Positions 42,180-49,428 of a DNA stretch of 64,000 nt are shown here, piece by piece. The notes below the pieces were generated by a model. That model worked only from the letters and a program-made list of their open reading frames with translations, was not told where the DNA came from and searched no databases. A program made the position numbers and the translations under genes. Source of the stretch: Streptomyces lateritius (GTDB taxonomy: Bacteria; Actinomycetota; Actinomycetes; Streptomycetales; Streptomycetaceae); NCBI RefSeq assembly GCF_014649715.1, contig NZ_BMTO01000007.1, positions 288,095-352,094 on the forward strand, given 5' to 3'. The stretch's first letter is position 1. Each line of letters opens with the position of its first letter.

Positions 42180-43001
42180 ATGCACAGGCCCGCGCACGAC
42201 GGCCCGTACACGCGTTACGTCGCCCTGGGCGACAGCCAGACGGAAGGCCTCGGGGACGGCGAGGACACCACAGGGCTTCGCGGGTTCGCCGATCGCCTGG
42301 CCGAGCGGATCGCGGAGACCAGCCCGGACCTCACCTATGCCAACCTCGGAGTGCGGGGCCGTCTCGCCGGGCAGGTCCGGGCGGAACAGCTCGCGCCCGC
42401 CCTCGCGCTCCGCCCGGACGTGGCCACGGTCGTCGCCGGCATGAACGACCTTCTGCGGCCGCGCTTCGACGCCGACGAGGTGGCCGGGCACCTGGAGGCG
42501 ATGTTCGCCGCGCTCACGGCGCGGGGCGTGACGGTCGCGACCGTCACCTTCCCGGACGCCACGCGGATCGTCCCGCTCGCCCGGCCGGTCGGCTCCCGTG
42601 TCGCCGCGCTCAACGCGCGCATCCGGGAGGCCGCCGGCCTGCACGGCGTCCTCGTGGCCGACACCTTCCCGCACGCCGTCGTCACCGACTCCCGCCTGTG
42701 GAGCCCGGACCGGCTGCACGCGAGCCCGCTCGGTCACGCGCGCATCGCCGCCGCCCTCGCCCACGCGCTCGCCCTGCCCGGGAGCGGCGAGGAGTGGACC
42801 CACCCGCTCCCCGAGCGGCCGCACACCCCGTCGAACGCCCTGCGCGCGGTCCTCGCCGAGCTGCGTTGGACCGCCACCTTCCTCGGCCCGTGGATCGGCC
42901 GCCGCCTGCGCGGGCGCTCCTCGGGCGACGGTCGCACGGCCAAGCGCCCCGACATGCTGCCGCTCACGCTCCCGCCCACCGACCCGCCGGCCTCCCCTTA
43001 G
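42180..43001 (+). CDS. SGNH/GDSL-type hydrolase
   Basis: A 273-residue esterase or lipase-like enzyme. Block I is VALGDSQTEG with the nucleophile Ser; block II Gly is in NLGVRG; block III is AGMNDLL; block V is DRLHASPLGH with the Asp-His pair. No signal peptide, so it is probably cytoplasmic. The C-terminal 70 residues are extended and basic. ATG 42180 follows GGAGGAGCAAGGCCC. It ends four bases into the convergent SnoaL-like gene. Confidence 0.9.
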   Translation: MHRPAHDGPYTRYVALGDSQTEGLGDGEDTTGLRGFADRLAERIAETSPDLTYANLGVRGRLAGQVRAEQLAPALALRPDVATVVAGMNDLLRPRFDADEVAGHLEAMFAALTARGVTVATVTFPDATRIVPLARPVGSRVAALNARIREAAGLHGVLVADTFPHAVVTDSRLWSPDRLHASPLGHARIAAALAHALALPGSGEEWTHPLPERPHTPSNALRAVLAELRWTATFLGPWIGRRLRGRSSGDGRTAKRPDMLPLTLPPTDPPASP

Positions 43002-43399
43002 GGGGTGGGCCCCGCCACCGCCTCCGCCGTGACGCGGTCGAACTGGGCGCCCATCGCCTCGGCCAGCGCCTGGGCGGCGGAGAGCGGTCGCACCATCACG
43101 GTGAAGTCGTCGATCTTCCCCTCCTCGTCGAAGTGGAGGAAGTCGCACCCTTGGATCCGCTTGCCGTCGACCGTGGCCGTGAAGAGGAAGGCATGGTCCC
43201 GGCCGTTCGCGTCGACGATCTCGCGCGTGTAGGCGAAGTCATCGAAGACGCGCAGGACACCTCGCAGGATCGCGGCGGTGAAGGCCTTTCCGCGGTACGG
43301 CTTGAACGCGACCGGACTGGTGAACAGCACGTCGTCGGCGAGCAGGGACTCCACGGCGGCCGCGTCACGCTCTTCGACGGCCTTGCGGAACGGGTGCAT
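42998..43399 (-). CDS. SnoaL/NTF2-like protein
   Basis: A 133-residue NTF2-fold protein. The cone-shaped fold is seen in FRKAVEERDAAAVESLLADDVLF, then DHAFLFTATVDGKRIQGCDFLHFDEEGKI. Members include polyketide cyclases, isomerases and many proteins of unknown role; no catalytic assignment is possible. ATG 43399 is selected because GGAGG lies eight bases upstream; ATG 43414 would overlap that site. The promoter side carries CTATTAAC. Confidence 0.8.
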   Translation of the reverse strand: MHPFRKAVEERDAAAVESLLADDVLFTSPVAFKPYRGKAFTAAILRGVLRVFDDFAYTREIVDANGRDHAFLFTATVDGKRIQGCDFLHFDEEGKIDDFTVMVRPLSAAQALAEAMGAQFDRVTAEAVAGPTP

Positions 43400-43499
43400 G
43401 AGACCGACCTCCATAGTCACCAAAGTTAATAGGTGCTTCGGAGGGTAGGGGTTCGCCGCTGTCACCGTCCACCCCTCGGGGAGGCCGGGAGACGACGAA

Positions 43500-43542
43500 A
43501 GGGGCGGTCCGCCCCGCCGTATCGGCGGGGCGGACCGCCCCT
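43500..43542. terminator. 20-bp perfect hairpin
   Basis: Arms 43500-43519 and 43523-43542 pair perfectly over 20 bases with a three-base TAT loop. It lies at the end of the DUF5997 gene (minus strand) and also shields the SnoaL-like promoter. It is the longest uninterrupted stem of the plain terminators in the window. Confidence 0.85.
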
Positions 43543-43600
43543 GCTTCCGTTCATGGAGGAGCGCCCGGTGCGACCCTCGGGCAGGTCGCGACCTCGTGGG

Positions 43601-44005
43601 TCAGGAGCGCCGGCTCTCGGGCTGCTCGGCGCGCTGCGCGTTCTTCTCCTTGATCCGCGCCGCCTCCTTGCGCACGTCGGCCTGGGTGGCTCGCTCCTTC
43701 TGGAGCCACTCGGGCTCCTCCTTCTTCAGCGCCTCGATCTGCTCCGTGGTGAGGGCGTCCGTGATGCCTCCCCGCGCGAGGCCGGAGATCGAGATGCCGA
43801 GCTTCGCCGCGATCACCGGGCGAGGGTGCGGGCCGTTGCGCCGCAGTTCGCGGAGCCACTCGGGCGGATCGGCCTGCAGGTTGTTCAGCTCGGTGCGCGA
43901 GACGACACCCTCCTGGAACTCGGCGGGGGTGGCCTCGAGGTACACACCCAGCTTCTTCGCCGCGGTCGCGGGCTTCATCGTCTGGGTGCTCTGGTGCGAC
44001 GTCAT
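43601..44005 (-). CDS. DUF5997-family protein
   Basis: A 134-residue soluble protein that I recognise as DUF5997: MTSHQSTQTMKPATAAKKLG, then YLEATPAEFQEGVVSRTEL and PEWLRELRRNGPHPRPVIAAKLGIS, followed by a charged KEEPEWLQKERATQAD tail. The middle part reads like a small helix-turn-helix (PVIAAKLGISISGLARGG), so it may bind DNA. It is divergently paired, 58 bases apart, with an HTH-less LysR-like protein, an arrangement I recall as common in Streptomyces. ATG 44005 is used; the longer frame back to 44542 is antisense. Confidence 0.85.
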   Translation of the reverse strand: MTSHQSTQTMKPATAAKKLGVYLEATPAEFQEGVVSRTELNNLQADPPEWLRELRRNGPHPRPVIAAKLGISISGLARGGITDALTTEQIEALKKEEPEWLQKERATQADVRKEAARIKEKNAQRAEQPESRRS

Positions 44006-44051
44006 GGTGTCAAGGGTATCGAGCGTGTGCACGACCCGTGACCACGACGGG

Positions 44052-44057
44052 TAACCT
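44052..44057 (+). promoter_or_regulatory. -10 element of leaderless LysR-like transcript
   Basis: TAACCT ends six bases before GTG 44064, with no ribosome site. It is part of TAACCTGGCGG, which also precedes the LAL regulator at 10143. Confidence 0.5.
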
Positions 44058-44063
44058 GGCGGA

Positions 44064-44843
44064 GTGACAGGCTCGGAAGTATCCCCTTCGTTCCGGCTCG
44101 CGTACGTCCCTGGAGTGACGCCCACGAAGTGGGTGCGGATCTGGAACGAGCGGCTGCCCGACGTCCCCCTGACCCTCGTCCAGGTGACCGCCGCCGAGGC
44201 GTTCGGCCTGTTGCGCGAGGGCGGCGCCGACGCGGGCTTCGTACGCCTCCCTGTCGACCGTACGGATCTCAGCGCGATCCCCCTGTACACGGAGACGACG
44301 GTGGTCGTGGTCCCGAAGGACCACGTCGTGGCGGCGGTCGAGGAGGTCGCGCCGGAGGATCTGGCCGACGAGATCGTGTTGCACCCCCTCGACGACACGC
44401 TCGACTGGGATCGGCCTCCGGGGCTTGCGGCGCTCGAGCGTCCGGCCACCACCGCGGACGCCATCGAACTGGTCGCGGCGGGCGTGGGCCTGCTCGTCGT
44501 CCCCCAGTCCCTCGCCCGGCTGCACCATCGCAAGGACCTCACCTACCGGCCGGTCACGGGCACGCCCGAGTCGCGGGTCGCTCTGTCCTGGCCGCAGGAG
44601 GAGACCACGGACCTGGTGGAGCAGTTCATCGGGATCGTGCGCGGCCGGACCGTGAACAGCACGCGGGGCCGCCCCGCGACACCTCCCCAGCCGAAGGGCA
44701 AGCGCCCGGACGCGGGCGCCAAGCAGGGCGGGAAAGCGGGCGGCAGGACGACGGGAAAGACCTCCCGGACCGGATCCGGCGGGTCCGCCGCCTCCAAGGG
44801 TGCCAAGCGAGCCAAGCCCGGCAAGCCGCGCCGTCGGCCGTAG
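44064..44843 (+). CDS. LysR-type effector-binding protein lacking HTH
   Basis: A 259-residue protein whose first 200 residues form a LysR substrate-binding domain (FRLAYVPGVTPTKWVRIWNERLPDVPL at the start, TTADAIELVAAGVGLLVVPQS in the second lobe). The DNA-binding helix-turn-helix of true LysR regulators is absent. Instead the last 60 residues are a Lys/Arg/Gly/Ser-rich tail that could bind nucleic acid. The tight divergent pairing with DUF5997 suggests the two work together, one sensing a ligand and one contacting DNA. This is inference. Start GTG 44064, probably leaderless. Confidence 0.85.
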   Translation: MTGSEVSPSFRLAYVPGVTPTKWVRIWNERLPDVPLTLVQVTAAEAFGLLREGGADAGFVRLPVDRTDLSAIPLYTETTVVVVPKDHVVAAVEEVAPEDLADEIVLHPLDDTLDWDRPPGLAALERPATTADAIELVAAGVGLLVVPQSLARLHHRKDLTYRPVTGTPESRVALSWPQEETTDLVEQFIGIVRGRTVNSTRGRPATPPQPKGKRPDAGAKQGGKAGGRTTGKTSRTGSGGSAASKGAKRAKPGKPRRRP

Positions 44844-44911
44844 CCCGCGGACCCGTGGCCGCGGCCCCGTGGGCCTCGTCCCGCACACGGGCCGGGGTGC
44901 GGCCGGTCTGC

Positions 44912-45937
44912 TCAGGTGGACGCGCGGCGGACCAGTTCCGTGGGCAGGATGACGGCGGCCGGTTCCTCTCCCGCTATGCGGGCGAGGAGCGTCCTGACCA
45001 TCTCCGTGCTGATCCGGTCCCATGGCTGACGAATGGTGGTGAGCGGCGGGCGGGAGGACAGTGCGGCGGGCGAGTCGTCGAAGCCGCCCACGGCGATGTC
45101 CTCGGGCACCCGGCGCCCGGCCCGGTCGAGCGTGTCCAGCACCCCCTGGGCCATGAGGTCCGAGGCGACGAACACGGCGTCCATGTCCGGGGCGCTTTCG
45201 AGCAGGCGCGCCGCGGCCGACTCGCCGCCCGCCCTGCTGTAGTCGCCCTGGACGATCAGCGCCTCGTCCGCGGGCAGTCCGTACTCCGCGAGCGTCTCGC
45301 GGTAGCCGGCGAGACGCTCGACGCCGCCGGGGGTGTCGAGCGGACCCGTGACGGTGGCGATCCGGCGGCGGCCCGTCTCGTACAGATGGCGGACCATGTC
45401 CCGCGCTCCGTCGCGGTCGTCCGCCGCCACGTAGCCGATCTTGGCCGTCTGGCCGAGCGGCTTGCCGCAGGCGACGACCGGAACCCCGGCCTCGTGGAGC
45501 CGCGTCACGACGGGGTCGCCCGAGTGGCTGGAGACCAGGAGCACGCCGTCGACGTGCCCCGCCTCGATGTAGCGCAGGTTGCGCCGCCGCTCGTCCTCGG
45601 TGCCCGCGATCATCAGCAGCAGCGGGATGTCCTGCGCGGCGAGCGCCTGCGTACAGGCGCGCAGCAGCACGTTGAAGTTGGGGTCCTCGAAGAACCGCTC
45701 CTGGGGCTCCGTCAGCAGGAAGGCGACGGAGTCGGACTTGCCGGTGATCAGCGAGCGGGCGTGCCGGTTGACGACGTAACCCGTTCTGCGGATCGCCGCG
45801 TCGACGGCCGCCTTCGCGGTGGGGCTCACGTAGTGACCGCCGTTGAGGACCCGCGAGACCGTTCCGCGCGAGACCCCCGCCTCGCGCGCCACGTCGTGGA
45901 TGGTCGCCGGGCGACGCCTGTTCGCTGCTGTGCTCAT
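44912..45937 (-). CDS. LacI-family repressor of galactan operon
   Basis: A 341-residue LacI regulator. The helix-turn-helix is TIHDVAREAGVSRGTVSRVLNGG (residues 12-34), followed by the hinge and a periplasmic-binding-protein-like sugar domain. It is the last gene of the transporter operon (25 bases after the second permease), so it is probably autoregulated. The 14-bp palindromes at 49293 and 49383 are its likely operators, and galacto-oligosaccharides its likely inducer. By arrangement it corresponds to the GanR-type regulator of Streptomyces galactan loci. Confidence 0.92.
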   Translation of the reverse strand: MSTAANRRRPATIHDVAREAGVSRGTVSRVLNGGHYVSPTAKAAVDAAIRRTGYVVNRHARSLITGKSDSVAFLLTEPQERFFEDPNFNVLLRACTQALAAQDIPLLLMIAGTEDERRRNLRYIEAGHVDGVLLVSSHSGDPVVTRLHEAGVPVVACGKPLGQTAKIGYVAADDRDGARDMVRHLYETGRRRIATVTGPLDTPGGVERLAGYRETLAEYGLPADEALIVQGDYSRAGGESAAARLLESAPDMDAVFVASDLMAQGVLDTLDRAGRRVPEDIAVGGFDDSPAALSSRPPLTTIRQPWDRISTEMVRTLLARIAGEEPAAVILPTELVRRAST

Positions 45938-45962
45938 GCTCTGTTCCCCTGTTCCCCTGTGC

Positions 45963-46880
45963 TCAGGACTTTACGGCGCCGGAGAGCAGGTCGAGGCTCC
46001 AGAACCGCTGAATCACGAAGAAGAGGGCGATGAGCGGGACGATGGCGAGGAGGGCGCCGGTGATCACCAGGGTGTAGAGGGCGGGCTGCCCCGCGCCCTG
46101 CTTCAGCAGGGTGAACAGGCCGACGGTCATGGGGAACCTCTCGTCGTCGCCGAGCATGATGAACGGCAGCAGGAAGTTGTTCCATATGGCGACGAACTGG
46201 AAGAGGAAGATCGTCACCAGGCCGGGGGACATCATCGGGACGGCGATCCGCAGGAAGATGCGCAACTCGCCGGCGCCGTCCATCCGTCCGGCCTCGACCA
46301 GCTCCATGGGGATGGCGGCCTCGGCGTAGATCCGCCCGAGGTAGACCCCGTACGGGGAGAGGATCAGCGGCAGCAGGACGGACAGGTAGGTGTCCGTCAT
46401 GCCGGCCTCGGCCATGAGCAGGTACTGCGGGATGGCGAGGATCACCGGGGGCATCAGGACGCCCGTCAGGATCGTGTCGAAGAAGGCCTCGCGCCCCCGG
46501 AAGCGGTAGACGGCGAGGGCGTAGCCGGCGAGGGCGGACACGACGGTGGAAAGGACGGCACCCAGGCCCGCGTAGAAGACGGAGTTGGCCATCCAGCGCC
46601 AGTAGATGCCGTCGCGGTACGCGGAGAGGTCGGCGAGGTTGTCACCGAAGCCGTCGCCGGGCAGGAAGGTGAAGGTGGAGAAGAGGTCGGCGCCCGACTT
46701 GGTGGAGGCGACGAGGACCCAGGCGATGGGCAGCAGGCAGTAGAGCGCGCCGAGCACGAGGGCCGCCGTCGGCAGCAGGGCGACGCGGCGGGTGGGCGGC
46801 GGGCCCTGGGAGGCTCCGGGGGTGGTGCCGGCCGCGGGTGCGGCCTTGCGCACCTGCGGCGGGGAGGCGAGCCCGCTCAT
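45963..46880 (-). CDS. sugar ABC transporter permease (MalG-like)
   Basis: A 305-residue inner-membrane permease with six helices. The EAA loop that docks the ATPase is EAGRMDGAGELRIFLRIAVPMMSPG. A Pro-rich cytoplasmic N-terminus precedes the first helix. The ATG overlaps the stop of the MalF-like gene by four bases. No ATPase gene is present; Streptomyces sugar importers of this class usually share the MsiK ATPase encoded elsewhere. Predicted cargo is galacto-oligosaccharide, from context. Confidence 0.92.
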   Translation of the reverse strand: MSGLASPPQVRKAAPAAGTTPGASQGPPPTRRVALLPTAALVLGALYCLLPIAWVLVASTKSGADLFSTFTFLPGDGFGDNLADLSAYRDGIYWRWMANSVFYAGLGAVLSTVVSALAGYALAVYRFRGREAFFDTILTGVLMPPVILAIPQYLLMAEAGMTDTYLSVLLPLILSPYGVYLGRIYAEAAIPMELVEAGRMDGAGELRIFLRIAVPMMSPGLVTIFLFQFVAIWNNFLLPFIMLGDDERFPMTVGLFTLLKQGAGQPALYTLVITGALLAIVPLIALFFVIQRFWSLDLLSGAVKS

Positions 46881-47923
46881 CGGGTGGCTCCTTGCTTCGT
46901 ACGGCGGTTGGAGGCCTTGAGCAGGCCGAAGGAGAGCAGGAAGGTCGCGAGGGCGAGGACCACGGCGGTGGCCGAGGCGGCGTGGATGTTCCCTCCGGTG
47001 AAGGCGTCGTTGTAGACCTTCATCAGGGGGCTCCAGGTGGTGGGGATGCCGTTGGTGAGCGGCCGGAGCGTGGTCGGCTCGTTGAAGACCTGGAGGGTGG
47101 CGATGACGGAGAAGAAGAAGGTGAGCACCAGCGAGGGCGCGACCATTGGGATCTTGATCCGCAGGGCGATCTGCAGCTGTGAGCAGCCGTCGAGCCGGGC
47201 CGCCTCGAAGACCTCGGCGGGCAGGGAGCGCAGCGAGGTGTAGATGACGATCATGTTGAAGCCGGTGCCGCCCCAGACGGCGATGTTGGACATCGCCAGG
47301 TAGAGCGGTCCGCCGTCCATCAGGTCCGGCTGCGGCAGCCCGAAGGCGTCGAGGAGGTAGAAGAAGGGGCTCACGTCCGGCAGGTACAGGAAGCCCCACA
47401 TGAGGGCGGCGATGACGCCGGGGACGGCGTACGGCAGGAAGATCGCGAGCCGGGAGAAGGAGCGGGCGCGCACTCGTTCGGAGTCGAGCAGGAGCGCGAA
47501 GAGCAGGGCGAGGCCGAGCATGACAGGGACGACGATCATGCCGTAGCCGGCGATGCGCAGGGCGCTGGCGCCGAGTTCGGAGTCGCCGAGGGCGGCGGTG
47601 TAGTTCTCCAGGCCGGCCCAGACCTCGCTCCTGGCGCCCTTGCCCAGTCCGAGACCCTTGACCTCGATCTTGTGGAAACTGAGCCAGATCGCGTAGCCGA
47701 TGGGCAGCGCGAAGAAGAGGGCGAAGAGGACGGCGGCCGGGAGAAGAAAGAGGTACGGCGCGCTGCGGGCTCGCTTCACGCCGGCGGTGCTCGTGGCTGC
47801 GGGCGACGGAGAGTTCGGGGGCGCGCTTCGCGCTCCCTCGTGGGCGGTGGTGGGCGACGGGTGGTCGTACGGGGCCGGCTCGGCCCCGTACGACCGGTGC
47901 ACGCCCGTGGTGGGCTGCGTCAC
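46877..47923 (-). CDS. sugar ABC transporter permease (MalF-like)
   Basis: A 348-residue permease with six transmembrane helices after a 50-residue Pro/Ser-rich cytoplasmic leader. The EAA loop is EAARLDGCSQLQIALRIKIPMVAPS. The GTG start at 47923 overlaps the stop of the binding-protein gene (GTGA), and its own stop overlaps the next permease start (ATGA). The three transport genes are thus translationally coupled. Longer frames upstream are shadows of the binding-protein gene. Confidence 0.92.
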   Translation of the reverse strand: MTQPTTGVHRSYGAEPAPYDHPSPTTAHEGARSAPPNSPSPAATSTAGVKRARSAPYLFLLPAAVLFALFFALPIGYAIWLSFHKIEVKGLGLGKGARSEVWAGLENYTAALGDSELGASALRIAGYGMIVVPVMLGLALLFALLLDSERVRARSFSRLAIFLPYAVPGVIAALMWGFLYLPDVSPFFYLLDAFGLPQPDLMDGGPLYLAMSNIAVWGGTGFNMIVIYTSLRSLPAEVFEAARLDGCSQLQIALRIKIPMVAPSLVLTFFFSVIATLQVFNEPTTLRPLTNGIPTTWSPLMKVYNDAFTGGNIHAASATAVVLALATFLLSFGLLKASNRRTKQGATR

Positions 47924-49239
47924 GGGGCGACCTCGAAGCCCTGCTTCTTCAGGTCCGCGACGGTGGCGGCCTGCATGGCGGTCAGGGCGTCGGCGAAACC
48001 TCCCTTGGACTTGACCTTGGCGGCCTTGCCGAACTCGTCCTTGAAGGAGGTGTAGGCGACGTTGACATTGGGGCCCCAGGCGGCGGGGGCGGTGGTCTTC
48101 GCGATCGCCGCGGCCCGCGCGTAGAAGTCGGGCTGGTTGGCGAAGAAGTCCGGGGCCTTGGCGAGGGCGCCGCCGGTCTGGGCGGCGGTTGCGGCCGGGT
48201 AGATGCCGGACTCCTTCACCAGCGCGGCGAGCGCCTCGGGGTCGGTGTTGAGCCAGGTGGCGAACTTCGCGGCCGCGGCCTTGTGCTTGGAGTCGGTGGT
48301 GACGGCGGTGGTGGAGCCGCCCCAGCTGCCGGTGGCCGGCTTGGCCGCGTCCCACTGGGGCAGGGGTGCGACGGCCCACTTGCCCTTGGTGTCGGGGGCG
48401 GCGGTGGTGAGGGTGCCGGGGGCCCAGACGGCGCTGACCCAGCCGATCTGCTGCCCGGTGTTGAGCGCCTTGTTCCAGGCGGGGGTGTACATCGGCTGGT
48501 TGTCGACGGCGCCCTCCTGGACGAGGCCGCCCCAGAAGTCGGCGACCTTCCGGGTGGCGGCGTCGTCGACGCCGACCTTCCACTTCTGGCCCTCGGTGGT
48601 CCACCACCGCGCGCCGGCCTGCTGGGCGAGGCCGGCGAAGAGACCGGCGTCGTTGGAGGAGAAGGTCGTCAGCGACTTACCGGGCGCCTTGGCCTTGAGG
48701 GCCTTCGCCGTGGCGGCGAACTCGTCCCAGGTGGTGGGCACCTTCAGCCCGTACTGCTGGAAGAGGTCGGTGCGGTAGTAGAACATCATCGGCCCGGAGT
48801 CCTGGGGCACGGCGTAGACGGCGTCGCTGCCGAGCGTGGTCTGCTGCCACAGGCCCGGGGTGAACTTGTCCTTGGCGCCGCCGACCTCCTCGGAGATGTC
48901 GGCGAGTGCGTCGTTGCTGACCAGCGTCGGCAGGGCCTGGAACTCGGCCTGCACGAGGTCGGGGGCCTGGTGGGCCTTGGAGGCGGTGATGATCTTCGTC
49001 ACCAGGTCGTCGCCGGACGCCTGCTTCTGGACCGTGACCTTGATGTCCGGGTTCTTCTGGTTCCAGAGCGCCGCCACCTTGTCCATGTTGGGCGCCCAGG
49101 CCCAGTAGGTGAGCGAAACCGGGCCGGACTCGGCCTGGTCGCCGCCGTCGGACGAGCCGCAGGCGGTGAGCGTGGCCGCGCCCAGGGCGACGGCGGTGGC
49201 GACGGAGACAGCACGACGGTGACGCGAAACGATGGGCAT
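47920..49239 (-). CDS. sugar-binding lipoprotein of ABC transporter
   Basis: A 439-residue extracellular solute-binding protein (family 1). The lipoprotein signal ends in LTACGSS with the lipidated Cys at residue 27. Typical features are VSLTYWAWAPNMDKVAALWN, an aromatic-rich binding cleft and GIYPAATAA near the C-terminus. It captures oligosaccharide for the two permeases. ATG 49239 has GGGGAGAGG upstream. It is the first gene of a four-gene operon (binding protein, two permeases, LacI), controlled from the operator at 49293. Confidence 0.93.
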   Translation of the reverse strand: MPIVSRHRRAVSVATAVALGAATLTACGSSDGGDQAESGPVSLTYWAWAPNMDKVAALWNQKNPDIKVTVQKQASGDDLVTKIITASKAHQAPDLVQAEFQALPTLVSNDALADISEEVGGAKDKFTPGLWQQTTLGSDAVYAVPQDSGPMMFYYRTDLFQQYGLKVPTTWDEFAATAKALKAKAPGKSLTTFSSNDAGLFAGLAQQAGARWWTTEGQKWKVGVDDAATRKVADFWGGLVQEGAVDNQPMYTPAWNKALNTGQQIGWVSAVWAPGTLTTAAPDTKGKWAVAPLPQWDAAKPATGSWGGSTTAVTTDSKHKAAAAKFATWLNTDPEALAALVKESGIYPAATAAQTGGALAKAPDFFANQPDFYARAAAIAKTTAPAAWGPNVNVAYTSFKDEFGKAAKVKSKGGFADALTAMQAATVADLKKQGFEVAP

Positions 49240-49292
49240 GGAGCCTCTCCCCTGACGAGCGGCCTCCCTCGGTGGAAGGCCGGCCATGCATC

Positions 49293-49306
49293 TGTGAGCG
49301 TTCACA
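49293..49306. promoter_or_regulatory. LacI operator for transporter operon
   Basis: TGTGAGCGTTCACA, a near-perfect 14-bp palindrome 54 bases upstream of the binding-protein start. It matches the second site at 49383 at 12 of 14 positions. Confidence 0.75.
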
Positions 49307-49382
49307 GTAGAGAAACGTTCCGGACACTTGTCAATGGTGGATCGTGTGCGGTTATGTTGCGTTGCCACATCGAGATCTGATG

Positions 49383-49396
49383 TGTGTACGTTCACA
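49383..49396. promoter_or_regulatory. LacI operator for beta-galactosidase gene
   Basis: TGTGTACGTTCACA, 33 bases upstream of the GH42 gene start on the plus strand. With the site at 49293 it gives each divergent transcript its own LacI operator. Confidence 0.75.
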
Positions 49397-49428
49397 GATG
49401 TCGACGTTCTGACACTCAGGAGACACGC

